DNA from: Actinoplanes solisilvae
GTDB taxonomy: Bacteria; Actinomycetota; Actinomycetes; Mycobacteriales; Micromonosporaceae
Assembly (NCBI RefSeq): GCF_003999975.1
Contig: NZ_RJAC01000001.1
Location: forward strand, 682,001 to 746,000
Direction of reading: 5' to 3'
Length of the DNA: 64,000 nucleotides
Shown: positions 17,698 through 25,503 of the stretch, in pieces
Layout of the letters: every line of letters begins with the position of its first letter
Position numbering within the stretch: position 1 is the first letter of the stretch
Program-made: the position numbers and the translations under genes
The notes under the pieces: model-generated
What the model was told of the DNA's origin: nothing
The model's input: only the letters and a program-made list of their open reading frames with translations
Database searches by the model: none

Positions 17698-18641
17698 ACG
17701 AGCTTCCGATAGATGTCGGCCTCGTAGAGCGGCTTCATGCCGACCGCGAGGTAGAGCCGTGCGGCCTTCGTCGGGTTCTCCATGTCCACACCGAGCCCCG
17801 CCTTGGTGTAGCCCTTGGCGGCATAGACGGCGAAGGCGCGCCGCAGCAGAGCCTCACCCAAACCCCTTCTCCGGTACGACCCCAGCACCGCGAGCCGCTT
17901 GACCCAGCCCTCGTCGTTGTCGTCCTCGCCGTCGTGCGACGACTCGAGCACCCCGGCCACCGTGCCGCCCACCTCGGCCACGAACCACTCGTCGAAGACC
18001 GGGGTCACCAGTTGCTTACGCCAATCCTCGTAAGAGGCACTGCGGTGGTCGGAGTCGAGGAACGCCTGCTCGACGACGGCGTGGAAGGCGCGCATGTCGT
18101 CCTCGTCGTCCGGCCGGACCGTACGCAGGGTGACGCCGTCGGGGAGCGAGGGCAGCACGGGTGACACGTCGTCGAGCGCGAGCTGCATGCGGGCGTGCTG
18201 CTTGAGGAACGCGAACCCGTGCTCGGTCAGCAGGTCGATGTAGGGCTGCTCGGTCGGGATCGCGCCGGCCCGTACCTCGTACGTCTCGTGGCCGAACTCG
18301 CCCTTGCGCTCGGCGACCCGGGCCAGCATGAGCTCGAGCAGCGGGCGCATCGCGGGCAGGCCCCGCCCCGGCCAGGCGTACACCTCGATGAACTCGCGAT
18401 TGCCGCCGGTCGCGTTGCTCGGATAGGTCCAGCCGACGATCGTTCCGCCGTCGTCGAGCGCGACCCAGGAGTCGCGCGTCAGATCGGTGTTGGGCTCGGT
18501 CAGCGCCTCGCGAACCTCTTCGGGGCTGTAGTCGGGGTGGCCGACGGCGGCGATGTCGCTGGCGTGGACGAGTTCGAGGATCGCGGGCGAGTCGTCGAGG
18601 GTGGGCCGGCGCACGCTCCAGCCGTCGGGAAGCTCAGTCAC
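17694..18641 (-). CDS. tandem-domain GNAT N-acetyltransferase
   Basis: 315 residues, two GNAT domains (about 1-150 and 155-315). Only the C-terminal one has a clear acetyl-CoA loop, VLGSYRRRGLGEALLRRAF (about 248-266), followed by LGVDMENPTKAARLYLAVGM. The N-terminal one looks degenerate (NATGGNREFIEVYAWPGRGLPAMRP). This layout resembles the mycothiol synthase superfamily but is not specific to it. Start GTG 18641. Substrate unknown. Confidence 0.85.
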   Translation of the reverse strand: MTELPDGWSVRRPTLDDSPAILELVHASDIAAVGHPDYSPEEVREALTEPNTDLTRDSWVALDDGGTIVGWTYPSNATGGNREFIEVYAWPGRGLPAMRPLLELMLARVAERKGEFGHETYEVRAGAIPTEQPYIDLLTEHGFAFLKQHARMQLALDDVSPVLPSLPDGVTLRTVRPDDEDDMRAFHAVVEQAFLDSDHRSASYEDWRKQLVTPVFDEWFVAEVGGTVAGVLESSHDGEDDNDEGWVKRLAVLGSYRRRGLGEALLRRAFAVYAAKGYTKAGLGVDMENPTKAARLYLAVGMKPLYEADIYRKLV

Positions 18642-18681
18642 CCGCGCATGGGACCACGCCCTGGCCGGGCGGGGCGAGCCC

Positions 18682-19419
18682 TTATTGCGCGAGGCGGTGG
18701 CGCAGCGATTCGAGCAGGCCGACCAGCTCGACGCGTTCGCCCAGGTCGAGAGCGGCGTACGCCTGACCGGCCATCGCGTCGGCCACGGACTCGGCCCACA
18801 TCAGCCGCCGGACGATCGGGCCGGCCGGTGGATAGGGCGGCTGCCAGCCGAAGGCGACCGCGCCCGTCTCGCCCTCGGGACCGGCGATGATCGCTTGGAG
18901 CGGGGTGAGGCCGGCGGCCCGCACCGCGACGAGCTGCACGCCGAGCCGGTGTTCGTGGAGCAGGTGCAGCAGCACCGCGGCCTGGGCGCCGGGCACCTGG
19001 TCGGGCACCGGCATCGCCCGCCACGCGGCGAACAGCGGGAGGCCCGCGTAGTCGACCGCGGCGACGACCCGGCGGGTCAGCTCGTGCAGCCGGGCCAGGC
19101 GGGGGAAGCCGCCGAGCTGCTCGCCGCCCCAGGTGCAGAGCTCGTGCAGGTGCCAGGTGGCCACCTCCATCGGCGCGGAGGTCTTGGCGGTCGCCTCCCA
19201 ACCGTCGATGACGGCCTCGGGCGCGATCATGCCGATCGACGCGGCGACCGTCTCGGGGCGCACGTCGCCGAGCGCCCCCGCGCGGGCGGAGACGTGGTAG
19301 GCCCAGCCGGACAGGCCCAGCAGACGGGCACGGCGCAGCGTCTGGGGCGACTCGGCAAAGGCCCCCACGATCGTCGCGAGTCCCGTCTTGGCGGTGGCGG
19401 CAGCCTGTTCGGGTGTCAC
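18682..19419 (-). CDS. SCO6745-like helical protein, function unknown
   Basis: 245 residues, all alpha, no membrane segment. The N-terminal pattern AYHVSARAGALGDVRPETV followed by IAPEAVIDGWEA matches what I remember of the actinobacterial SCO6745-type family, which has a winged-helix-like fold but no known activity. GTG 19419 lies 7 bases after a CAGAAT box on the minus strand. Assignment is from recalled pattern only. Confidence 0.6.
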   Translation of the reverse strand: MTPEQAAATAKTGLATIVGAFAESPQTLRRARLLGLSGWAYHVSARAGALGDVRPETVAASIGMIAPEAVIDGWEATAKTSAPMEVATWHLHELCTWGGEQLGGFPRLARLHELTRRVVAAVDYAGLPLFAAWRAMPVPDQVPGAQAAVLLHLLHEHRLGVQLVAVRAAGLTPLQAIIAGPEGETGAVAFGWQPPYPPAGPIVRRLMWAESVADAMAGQAYAALDLGERVELVGLLESLRHRLAQ

Positions 19420-19466
19420 CCGCCCGATTCTGCTCCCCCTGACCGGTTCTGGAAAATGTCGGGCGA

Positions 19467-20393
19467 CTATTCCGGCTCGTCGGACTCGAGGTCTTCCAGC
19501 GCCGCCTGCACGTCGCCGACCTGACGGCGGGCCGCTGCGGCCTCCCGTTCGGCGAGGCGGCGGGCCTGCTTGCGCCGGGCCACGTCGGCCTGGGCTTCAG
19601 TACGCCGACGTTCCAGTTCGGCCAGTTCGGCGTCCAGGTCCTCAACAACGTGACCAGCATCACGTTCTGCTTGCTCGGCCCGCTCGAGCTGGGCGTCGGA
19701 CCGCTTCTCGGCCGCCTGCGCGGAGGTCAGCTCGCGACGCAGTTCACGCCGGCGCTGCTCGAACTCGCGGCGACGGCGCTCGGCGGCGGCCTTCTCACGG
19801 GCCGACTGTTGCGGGAACTCGACAACCTCGGCGCCCTCGTCGTCCTCTTCCTCGTCGACGTCCTCGACGTCCTCGACGTCCTCCGAGTCGGTCACCAGCC
19901 GCAGCCGGGGCCGGGGCACCTCGCCGAAGCCGGCATAGGTCGCCGCCCGGATCAGCCGCCCGGTGCGCACCTGGGCGGCGATGTCGGGCTCGGCCAGCGC
20001 CGCGGTCAGCGTCGCCTCGACCTCGCCGAGCGGCAGTTTGGCGTCCGCGCCCTCGGCGCGGGCCAGCTTGGTCGCGGCGGTGACCAGGGCCGCGACCACC
20101 TGGCGGCGCTGATTGGTCAGCTCGCGCAGGGCCGCGCCGTCCAGGCCCCGCTGCGCCTCCCGCAGCGAGCTGGAGAGCTCGACCAGCTCATCGATCAGCT
20201 CGGGCCTCTTCAGCGCGAGCAAATTGACCACCCAGGCGGCCACGGTGGGCTTCTTGAGGGCGGCCAGGCGTTTGGCGGCCGCCTTGTCGCCGGCCTTGCG
20301 GGCCTGGTCGACCGCGGCGGTGCGGGCCGCGACGAAGCCCTCCGGCGGGGCCTCGTAGAGCCGCTGGATCAGTTCCTCGGTGGCGCTGGGCAC
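19467..20393 (-). CDS. coiled-coil protein, function unknown
   Basis: 308 residues. Residues 1-150 are helical, beginning ELIQRLYEAPPEGFVAARTAAV with a conserved KKPTVAAWVVNLLA core. A short acidic strip (about 168-190, EDVEDVEDVDEEEDDEG) precedes a charged coiled coil (about 200-300) rich in Glu, Arg and Ala. No catalytic motif. Similar uncharacterised proteins are common in actinobacteria. GTG 20393 lies one base after the stop of the metallo-hydrolase gene, so translation is probably coupled to it. Confidence 0.7.
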   Translation of the reverse strand: MPSATEELIQRLYEAPPEGFVAARTAAVDQARKAGDKAAAKRLAALKKPTVAAWVVNLLALKRPELIDELVELSSSLREAQRGLDGAALRELTNQRRQVVAALVTAATKLARAEGADAKLPLGEVEATLTAALAEPDIAAQVRTGRLIRAATYAGFGEVPRPRLRLVTDSEDVEDVEDVDEEEDDEGAEVVEFPQQSAREKAAAERRRREFEQRRRELRRELTSAQAAEKRSDAQLERAEQAERDAGHVVEDLDAELAELERRRTEAQADVARRKQARRLAEREAAAARRQVGDVQAALEDLESDEPE

Positions 20394-20394
20394 G

Positions 20395-21030
20395 TCAGGC
20401 GATGGTAGTGCCCGGCGCGACGTGCGCGTACTTCGTGCCGGAGAGTCGTTCGAGATGTTGGTCGGAAATCCTCGCGCCGGTCTCGGTGAGGAGGAAGTCG
20501 TGCAGGGCGTACGCCCGTCCGGGCTGGACGGCCCGCACGAAGTCGATCGACTCGGCCAGCTTCATCCAAGGAGCATTCAACGGCGCGAACAGGGTGTCCA
20601 CCGTCGTGTCCTCCGGAACGGTGAACGAGTCACCGGGGTGGTAGAGATTCGTGGTCTCGTCGGCGATCAGGTAGCCGACGTTCGCGATCCGCGGGATGTC
20701 CGGGTGGATCACCGCGTGCTGTCCGCCGTGGACGCGTACCCGATAGCCGGCCGCCTCGAACTCGTCGCCCGGCTCGACCGCGGTAGCCGTGGGGGCGAAC
20801 TCGGGGTGCTGCACCAGCACGTCGGCGTGCGCGTAAAGGCGCAGACCCGGGTTCTTCCCGAAAGCCTCGGTCAGCGCCGCGGGGTCGAGGTGGTCGATGT
20901 GCTCGTGGGTGATGAGCACCGCGTCGGCGCCGTCGAGGGCCGAGCGCTCGCTGAACGCGCCCGGGTCGACCACGAGGACGCCCGCGCCCTCGACCCGCAA
21001 ACAGGAATGCGTGAACTTCGTGATGCGCAC
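20395..21030 (-). CDS. metallo-beta-lactamase-fold hydrolase (UlaG-like)
   Basis: 211 residues from GTG 21030, with a strong GGAGGGG five bases upstream. Metal-binding HEHIDH lies at 42-47, with further ligands at about 116 (GGQHAVIH) and 148 (YHPGDSF). MRITKFTHSCLRVEGAGVL is the typical head of the UlaG/YtnP-like class. The substrate is unknown; relatives act on lactones or nucleotides. It is first gene of a two-gene unit with the downstream coiled-coil protein. Confidence 0.85.
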   Translation of the reverse strand: MRITKFTHSCLRVEGAGVLVVDPGAFSERSALDGADAVLITHEHIDHLDPAALTEAFGKNPGLRLYAHADVLVQHPEFAPTATAVEPGDEFEAAGYRVRVHGGQHAVIHPDIPRIANVGYLIADETTNLYHPGDSFTVPEDTTVDTLFAPLNAPWMKLAESIDFVRAVQPGRAYALHDFLLTETGARISDQHLERLSGTKYAHVAPGTTIA

Positions 21031-21120
21031 GGGACCCCTCCGCTGCCGATTCGTAACCGCTCAACTCGCAGTCTGCCGGAACCGAAAACGCAATGCCGCA
21101 CGTCCCACGAGCACATCGAT

Positions 21121-21200
21121 GAGGACTATTCAGGGCGCTGGAGACCAACGCGGTCGGCCTGCGGCTGGGTGCCGCTCGAGGTCGGCCCTGAATAGCCCTC
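21121..21200 (+). ncRNA. candidate structured RNA / hyphenated inverted repeat
   Basis: The outer arms 21121-21136 and 21185-21200 are complementary at 15 of 16 positions (core CTATTCAGGGC against GCCCTGAATAG). Inside are two further hairpins: GACC/GGTC at 21143-21155 and GCGGC/GCCGC at 21161-21175. Together they make a three-stem, multibranch-like layout ending 24 bases before the DUF4349 lipoprotein start. It could be a leader RNA element or simply a DNA palindrome (operator or mini-element). Strand is assumed from the downstream gene. Confidence 0.4.
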
Positions 21201-21224
21201 AAATGAACGGGGATGGGAGAAAGC

Positions 21225-22205
21225 ATGCGCGCAACGAGATATTTGCTGGCTGCGGCGCTGGGAGCGGGTGTTCTGCTCGCGGGGTGCAGCTCAAGTTCGG
21301 ACGACAGCGGCACCTCCAGCGGTGGCGCCGCCGACGCGCCCCAGGTCGGCGAGGTCGCCCCCGCCCCGGCACAGGCACAGGCACAGGGCGAGGCCGACAA
21401 GGGCACCGACACCGCTGCTCAGGCGCCCGATCTGCGGGTGGAACAGCGCTCGATCATCTATCGGGGCTCGATCTCGGTACGGGTCGAGAACGTCAGCGCC
21501 GAGGCCGGCAAGGTGACCGGCATCGCGACGACGGCGGGCGGCTTCGTCAGCGGCGACAACCGCAGCAGCGGCAACGGCGCCGACACCGCCACGATGGAGC
21601 TGCGCATCCCGGCCGAGAAGTTCGGCCTCGTCGTCGACCAGCTCGGCAAGCTCGGCACCGAGGAGGGGCGCCAGATCAACACCGAGGACGTCACCGAGCA
21701 GACGATCGACCTGGACGCCCGCATCACCGTGCAACAGGCCCGGGTCGACAGCGGACGCAAGCTGCTGGCCCAGGCGAAGTCGCTGAACGACCTGGTGATG
21801 CTCGAGCGCGAGGTGGCCACCCGCGAGGCCGACCTGGCGTCGCTGCAGGCCAAGAAGCGGCACCTGGCCGACCTGACCGCCCTGTCGACGATATCGGTGA
21901 CCCTGCTCGACCCCGAGGCCGACGCGATCGCCGACGACGACCCGCCCGGCTTCCTGTCCGGGCTGGGCGCCGGGTGGGACGCGCTGCTCGCCTCGCTCAA
22001 GGTGCTGCTGACCGTGCTGGGCGCGCTGCTGCCCTGGCTGCTCGCGTTCGGCCTGCCGGCCTGGGCCATCGTCTATGCCGTGCGGCGTTACAACCGCACC
22101 CGTCGCGCGGCCCGGCCGGCACCGGCCTACACCGTGCCGGGTGCGGTGCTGCCGCCGAAGAACCCGCCGCAGCCGCCCGTCTCGGGGCCGCCGGCCCAGA
22201 GTTGA
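21225..22205 (+). CDS. DUF4349 domain lipoprotein
   Basis: 326 residues from ATG 21225, chosen over ATG 21213 because GGGAGA lies just upstream at 21215-21220. A lipobox LLAGC ends a 20-residue signal peptide; Cys becomes the lipidated N-terminus. A Ser/Ala-rich spacer is followed by the DUF4349 core: RSIIYRGSISVRVENV, AGGFVSGDN, a coiled coil with DLDARITVQQARVDSGRKLL and LEREVATREADLASLQ, then a C-terminal membrane helix (about 268-290) and a Pro-rich inner tail. Function of the family is unknown; it is anchored at both ends of its domain to the membrane. A possible structured element precedes the gene and a strong terminator follows. Confidence 0.88.
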   Translation: MRATRYLLAAALGAGVLLAGCSSSSDDSGTSSGGAADAPQVGEVAPAPAQAQAQGEADKGTDTAAQAPDLRVEQRSIIYRGSISVRVENVSAEAGKVTGIATTAGGFVSGDNRSSGNGADTATMELRIPAEKFGLVVDQLGKLGTEEGRQINTEDVTEQTIDLDARITVQQARVDSGRKLLAQAKSLNDLVMLEREVATREADLASLQAKKRHLADLTALSTISVTLLDPEADAIADDDPPGFLSGLGAGWDALLASLKVLLTVLGALLPWLLAFGLPAWAIVYAVRRYNRTRRAARPAPAYTVPGAVLPPKNPPQPPVSGPPAQS

Positions 22206-22211
22206 GGAGGA

Positions 22212-22238
22212 GGGGATCCCGCACGACGCGGGATCCCC
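22212..22238. terminator. bidirectional terminator hairpin
   Basis: Perfect 11-bp stem GGGGATCCCGC / GCGGGATCCCC with a 5-base loop, filling the gap between the convergent lipoprotein and amidohydrolase genes. There is no U-tract, as is common in actinobacteria. Confidence 0.85.
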
Positions 22239-22241
22239 GAA

Positions 22242-23498
22242 TCAGAACGCGCCGGTCGCCAGCGCGGCCAGCGCCGTGTGCACCATGACCCGCACGCCGT
22301 AGCCGATGCAGTTCTCGTCCACATCGAAGTCGCCCTGGTGCAGGTCGTGCTTCTCGTCCGAGCCCGGCACGCCGGTGCCCAGCCGGATCATCGCGCCCGG
22401 CACCTGGTCGAGGTAGAACGCGAAGTCCTCCCCGCCCATGCTGATCTCGGCCTCGACGACCCGCTCGGCGCCGAGGGCCGCACCGGCCGCGCCCGCGACG
22501 ACGGCGGCCGCCATCCGGTCGTTGATCACCGGCGGGACGCCACGGTGATAGTTGACCTCGACCTGGGCGCCGGTCGGCGCGACCACGTCCTTGATGAGCT
22601 GGGTGATCAGCTCGGGCGCGGTGCGCCAGGCCTCACGGCTCAGGATGCGCACGGTGCCCCGGGCCACGCCCTCGCCGGGGATCGCGTTGAACGCCTCCCC
22701 CGAATGCACGGCGCCCCACACCATCGACAGGCCGGCGCGCGGATCGACCCGGCGGCTCAGCAGCGCCGGAACGTCGACGATGACCTTGCCGAGCGCGTAG
22801 ACCAGGTCGGCGGTCAGGTGCGGCCGGGCGGTGTGCCCGCCAGGGCCGGTCAGCTTGACGTCGACCGTGTCGGCGGCCGCGGTGAACGGGCCGGAGCGCA
22901 CGCCGATCAGCCCGGCCGGGAGCTGCGGGTAGCAGTGCAGCGCGAAGATCGCGGCGACGTCCTTGAGCGCGCCCGCGGCGATCATGCGGGGCGCGCCGGA
23001 GGGAACGGCCTCCTCGGCGCACTGGAAGATCAACCGGACCCGGCCGGGGAGCTGTCCCCGCTCGGCGAGCTGCTGCAACGCCAGGCCGAGGCCGAGCATG
23101 ACGGTGGTGTGCACGTCGTGGCCGCAGGCGTGCGCGACGTTGGGGACCGTGGAGCGGTAGGGCACGTCCTTGAGGTCCTGCAGCGGCAGCGCGTCGAGGT
23201 CGGCGCGGAAGGCGATGACCCGATCACCCTCGCCTATGTCGCAGATCACACCGTTGCCGTCGGGCAGCATGCGCGGCGACAGGCCGGCCACGGCCAGCTC
23301 GCGGGCGACCAGGGCTGCCGTCTCGAACTCGTGGTACGAGGGCTCGGGGTGCGCGTGAATGTGACGACGAATCGCTACGAGCTCCGCGCCGCGCGAGGCG
23401 AGCCAGCGGTCGAGCTGGCCGGGCAGGGGCTCGGCACCGGGCAACGGCCCGGGCCACTCCGCATGGGCCCCTTCGGGCTCCGTCAGAGTAGTAGTCAC
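22242..23498 (-). CDS. M20 family amidohydrolase / metallopeptidase
   Basis: 418 residues; GTG 23498 is preferred (GGAAG six bases upstream) over TTG 23510. Zinc-ligand motifs appear in order: FRADLDALPL, HACGHDVH, catalytic CAEEAVPSGAPRM, LHCYP and SMGGEDFAFYLD. The central lid domain (about 195-305) is present. It belongs to the M20D group that removes acyl groups from amino-acid conjugates (hippurate, indole-acetyl or N-acetyl types). Substrate unassigned. It lies downstream of the mutase gene but is separated from it by hairpins, so it probably has its own promoter in 23499-23744. Confidence 0.9.
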   Translation of the reverse strand: MTTTLTEPEGAHAEWPGPLPGAEPLPGQLDRWLASRGAELVAIRRHIHAHPEPSYHEFETAALVARELAVAGLSPRMLPDGNGVICDIGEGDRVIAFRADLDALPLQDLKDVPYRSTVPNVAHACGHDVHTTVMLGLGLALQQLAERGQLPGRVRLIFQCAEEAVPSGAPRMIAAGALKDVAAIFALHCYPQLPAGLIGVRSGPFTAAADTVDVKLTGPGGHTARPHLTADLVYALGKVIVDVPALLSRRVDPRAGLSMVWGAVHSGEAFNAIPGEGVARGTVRILSREAWRTAPELITQLIKDVVAPTGAQVEVNYHRGVPPVINDRMAAAVVAGAAGAALGAERVVEAEISMGGEDFAFYLDQVPGAMIRLGTGVPGSDEKHDLHQGDFDVDENCIGYGVRVMVHTALAALATGAF

Positions 23499-23587
23499 GT
23501 CGGCTTCCAACTCTCAGGAAAGTTATGTCGGGTTTCGCGACGCGCGACAGCTTAGACCGTTTTAGGTAACGCTGTGCAACGCCATTC

Positions 23588-23611
23588 CCGTACGCGAAAT
23601 GTTGCGTACGG
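23588..23611. promoter_or_regulatory. inverted repeat upstream of amidohydrolase, possible operator
   Basis: CCGTACGC, 8-base spacer, GCGTACGG: perfect 8-bp arms about 90 bases before the amidohydrolase start. A second hairpin, GGGGAAC-5-GTTCCCC, lies at 23648-23666. The 246-bp gap has no other feature except the terminator at 23714. Confidence 0.35.
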
Positions 23612-23713
23612 TCACGAAAGCCCTGATAGGAGCTGTCCGCGAAGGACGGGGAACTGATGGTTCCCCCCACCCCCTACAACCTGTTACGAGTACGGAGGTG
23701 ACGCATCTACAAC

Positions 23714-23742
23714 GGTGCCACGGCGTGCCCAGGTGGGGCACC
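23714..23742 (-). terminator. hairpin 2 bases after the mutase stop
   Basis: GGTGCC(AC) pairs with (GTGG)GGCACC, a 6-bp stem extended by four more pairs across a 2-base bulge. Position immediately past the minus-strand stop suggests an intrinsic terminator without U-tract. Confidence 0.5.
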
Positions 23743-23744
23743 TA

Positions 23745-25310
23745 TCAGAAGCGCTCAACCGGGTGGTAGACGCCCCAAACACCGCGCAAGGTGTGGCAGA
23801 CCTCGCCCACAGTGGCACGAAGCCGCAACGCCTCTTTCATCAACGGTAGGACGTTATCGCTTCCCCCGGCGGCCTTCGCCAAATCCGCCAGCGCCGCCTC
23901 GACCGCGGGATTGTCGCGCTCGGCGCGCAGCGCGGCCAGCCGGGCCACCTGGGCCGCCTCGATCGCCGGGTCGACGCGCAGCGGCTCGTAGCGCTCCTCC
24001 TCGTCGGCCGCGAACCGGTTGACGCCCACCACGACGCGCTCGCCGCTGTCGATCTCGTTGGCGATCCGGTAGGCCGAGGTCTCGATCTCCTGCTTCTGGA
24101 AGCCCTGCTCGATGGCGTCGACGGCCGAGCCGTACGAGAACACGCGCTCGATCAGCTCGGCGGCCTCGCGCTCCACCTCGTCGGTCAGGGCCTCGATCGC
24201 GTACGACCCCGCGAACGGATCGACCGTGCCGGTCAGGCCCGATTCGTACGCCAGGACCTGCTGGGTGCGCAGGGCCAGGCGTGCCGACTTCTCGGTGGGC
24301 AGAGCGATCGCCTCGTCATACGCGTTGGTGTGCAGTGACTGGGTGCCGCCGGCCACCGCCCCCAACGCCTGGATCGCCACCCGCACCAGGTTGACCTCGG
24401 GCTGCTGGGCGGTGAGCTGCACGCCCGCGGTCTGGGTGTGGAAGCGCAGCATGAGCGACTTGGGGTCGCGGGCGCCGAACTCGTCGCGCATGATCCGCGC
24501 CCACATGCGGCGGGCCGCGCGGAACTTGGCGATCTCTTCGAGCAGCGTCGTACGGGCGACGAAGAAGAACGAGAGGCGGGGCGCGAAGTCGTCGACGGCC
24601 AGGCCCGCGGCGAGGGCGGCGCGCACGTACTCCATGCCGTTGGCCAGGGTGAACGCGATCTCCTGAGCGGGCGAGGCGCCGGCCTCGGCCATGTGGTAGC
24701 CCGAGATCGAGATCGTGTTCCACTTCGGGATCTCGGCCCGGCAGTAGGCGAACGTGTCGGCGACCAGGCGCAACGACGGTTTCGGCGGGAAAATGTACGT
24801 TCCCCGGGCGATGTATTCCTTGAGGATGTCGTTCTGGATCGTGCCCTGCAGCGCCGCGCCGGGCACGCCCTGCTCCTCGGCCACGAGTTGATAGAGCAAC
24901 AGCAGCACCGAGCCGGGCGCGTTGATCGTCATCGAGGTCGAGACCTTGTCGAGCGGGATGTCGGCGAAGAGCCGGCGCATGTCGTCGATCGAGTCGATGG
25001 CCACGCCGACCTTGCCGACCTCGCCGTGGGCGATCGACTCGTCGGAGTCGTACCCCATCTGGGTGGGCAGGTCGAAGGCGACGGACAGGCCCATCGTGCC
25101 GGCCGCCAGCAGCTGGTGATAGCGCGCGTTGGACTCGGACGCGGTGCCGAAGCCCGCGTATTGCCGCATGGTCCAGGGGCGCTTGGTGTACATCGTCGGA
25201 TAGACACCCCGCGTGTACGGGAATTCGCCCGGCTCGCCGATCGGAACGTCCGCCGGGACGTCCTCCTGCCGGTACACCGGTTTGATCTCGAAACCCGACT
25301 CCGCGTTCAC
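23745..25310 (-). CDS. methylmalonyl-CoA mutase large (substrate-binding) subunit
   Basis: 521 residues covering only the TIM-barrel catalytic domain; the C-terminal B12-binding domain of full-length mutases is absent, so a separate cobalamin-binding subunit is needed and is not in this window. Against Propionibacterium MutB, Tyr89, Arg207, Tyr243 and His244 correspond to Tyr51 (RPWTMRQY), Arg169 (KEYIAR), Tyr205 and His206 (SISGYH), all with the same offset of 38. Tyr and Arg there favour methylmalonyl-CoA over isobutyryl-CoA, whose mutase has Phe and Gln. Likely role: interconverting methylmalonyl- and succinyl-CoA, fitting the carboxylase genes nearby. GTG 25310 follows a TAGGAT box by 6 bases. 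Confidence 0.9.
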   Translation of the reverse strand: MNAESGFEIKPVYRQEDVPADVPIGEPGEFPYTRGVYPTMYTKRPWTMRQYAGFGTASESNARYHQLLAAGTMGLSVAFDLPTQMGYDSDESIAHGEVGKVGVAIDSIDDMRRLFADIPLDKVSTSMTINAPGSVLLLLYQLVAEEQGVPGAALQGTIQNDILKEYIARGTYIFPPKPSLRLVADTFAYCRAEIPKWNTISISGYHMAEAGASPAQEIAFTLANGMEYVRAALAAGLAVDDFAPRLSFFFVARTTLLEEIAKFRAARRMWARIMRDEFGARDPKSLMLRFHTQTAGVQLTAQQPEVNLVRVAIQALGAVAGGTQSLHTNAYDEAIALPTEKSARLALRTQQVLAYESGLTGTVDPFAGSYAIEALTDEVEREAAELIERVFSYGSAVDAIEQGFQKQEIETSAYRIANEIDSGERVVVGVNRFAADEEERYEPLRVDPAIEAAQVARLAALRAERDNPAVEAALADLAKAAGGSDNVLPLMKEALRLRATVGEVCHTLRGVWGVYHPVERF

Positions 25311-25322
25311 AGGGCGATCCTA
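25311..25322 (-). promoter_or_regulatory. leaderless-type -10 box for the mutase
   Basis: TAGGAT on the minus strand (25322-25317), 6 bases before GTG 25310. Confidence 0.4.
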
Positions 25323-25503
25323 AGCCTTCGTTCAATCCGGCTGAGTGAGGGCTTTCGCACTGAGCGTCCGAAACCTGCCACCCTCGGCGATTTCACTGTC
25401 ACCTACCGTCGAGTTCACCAGAACACGAGACTTGTGACTTTCAAATCCGGGTGGAGAACGGGCAAGATAGCCAAGTTCGGTCGACGGCCCCTACACCCCC
25501 TCG

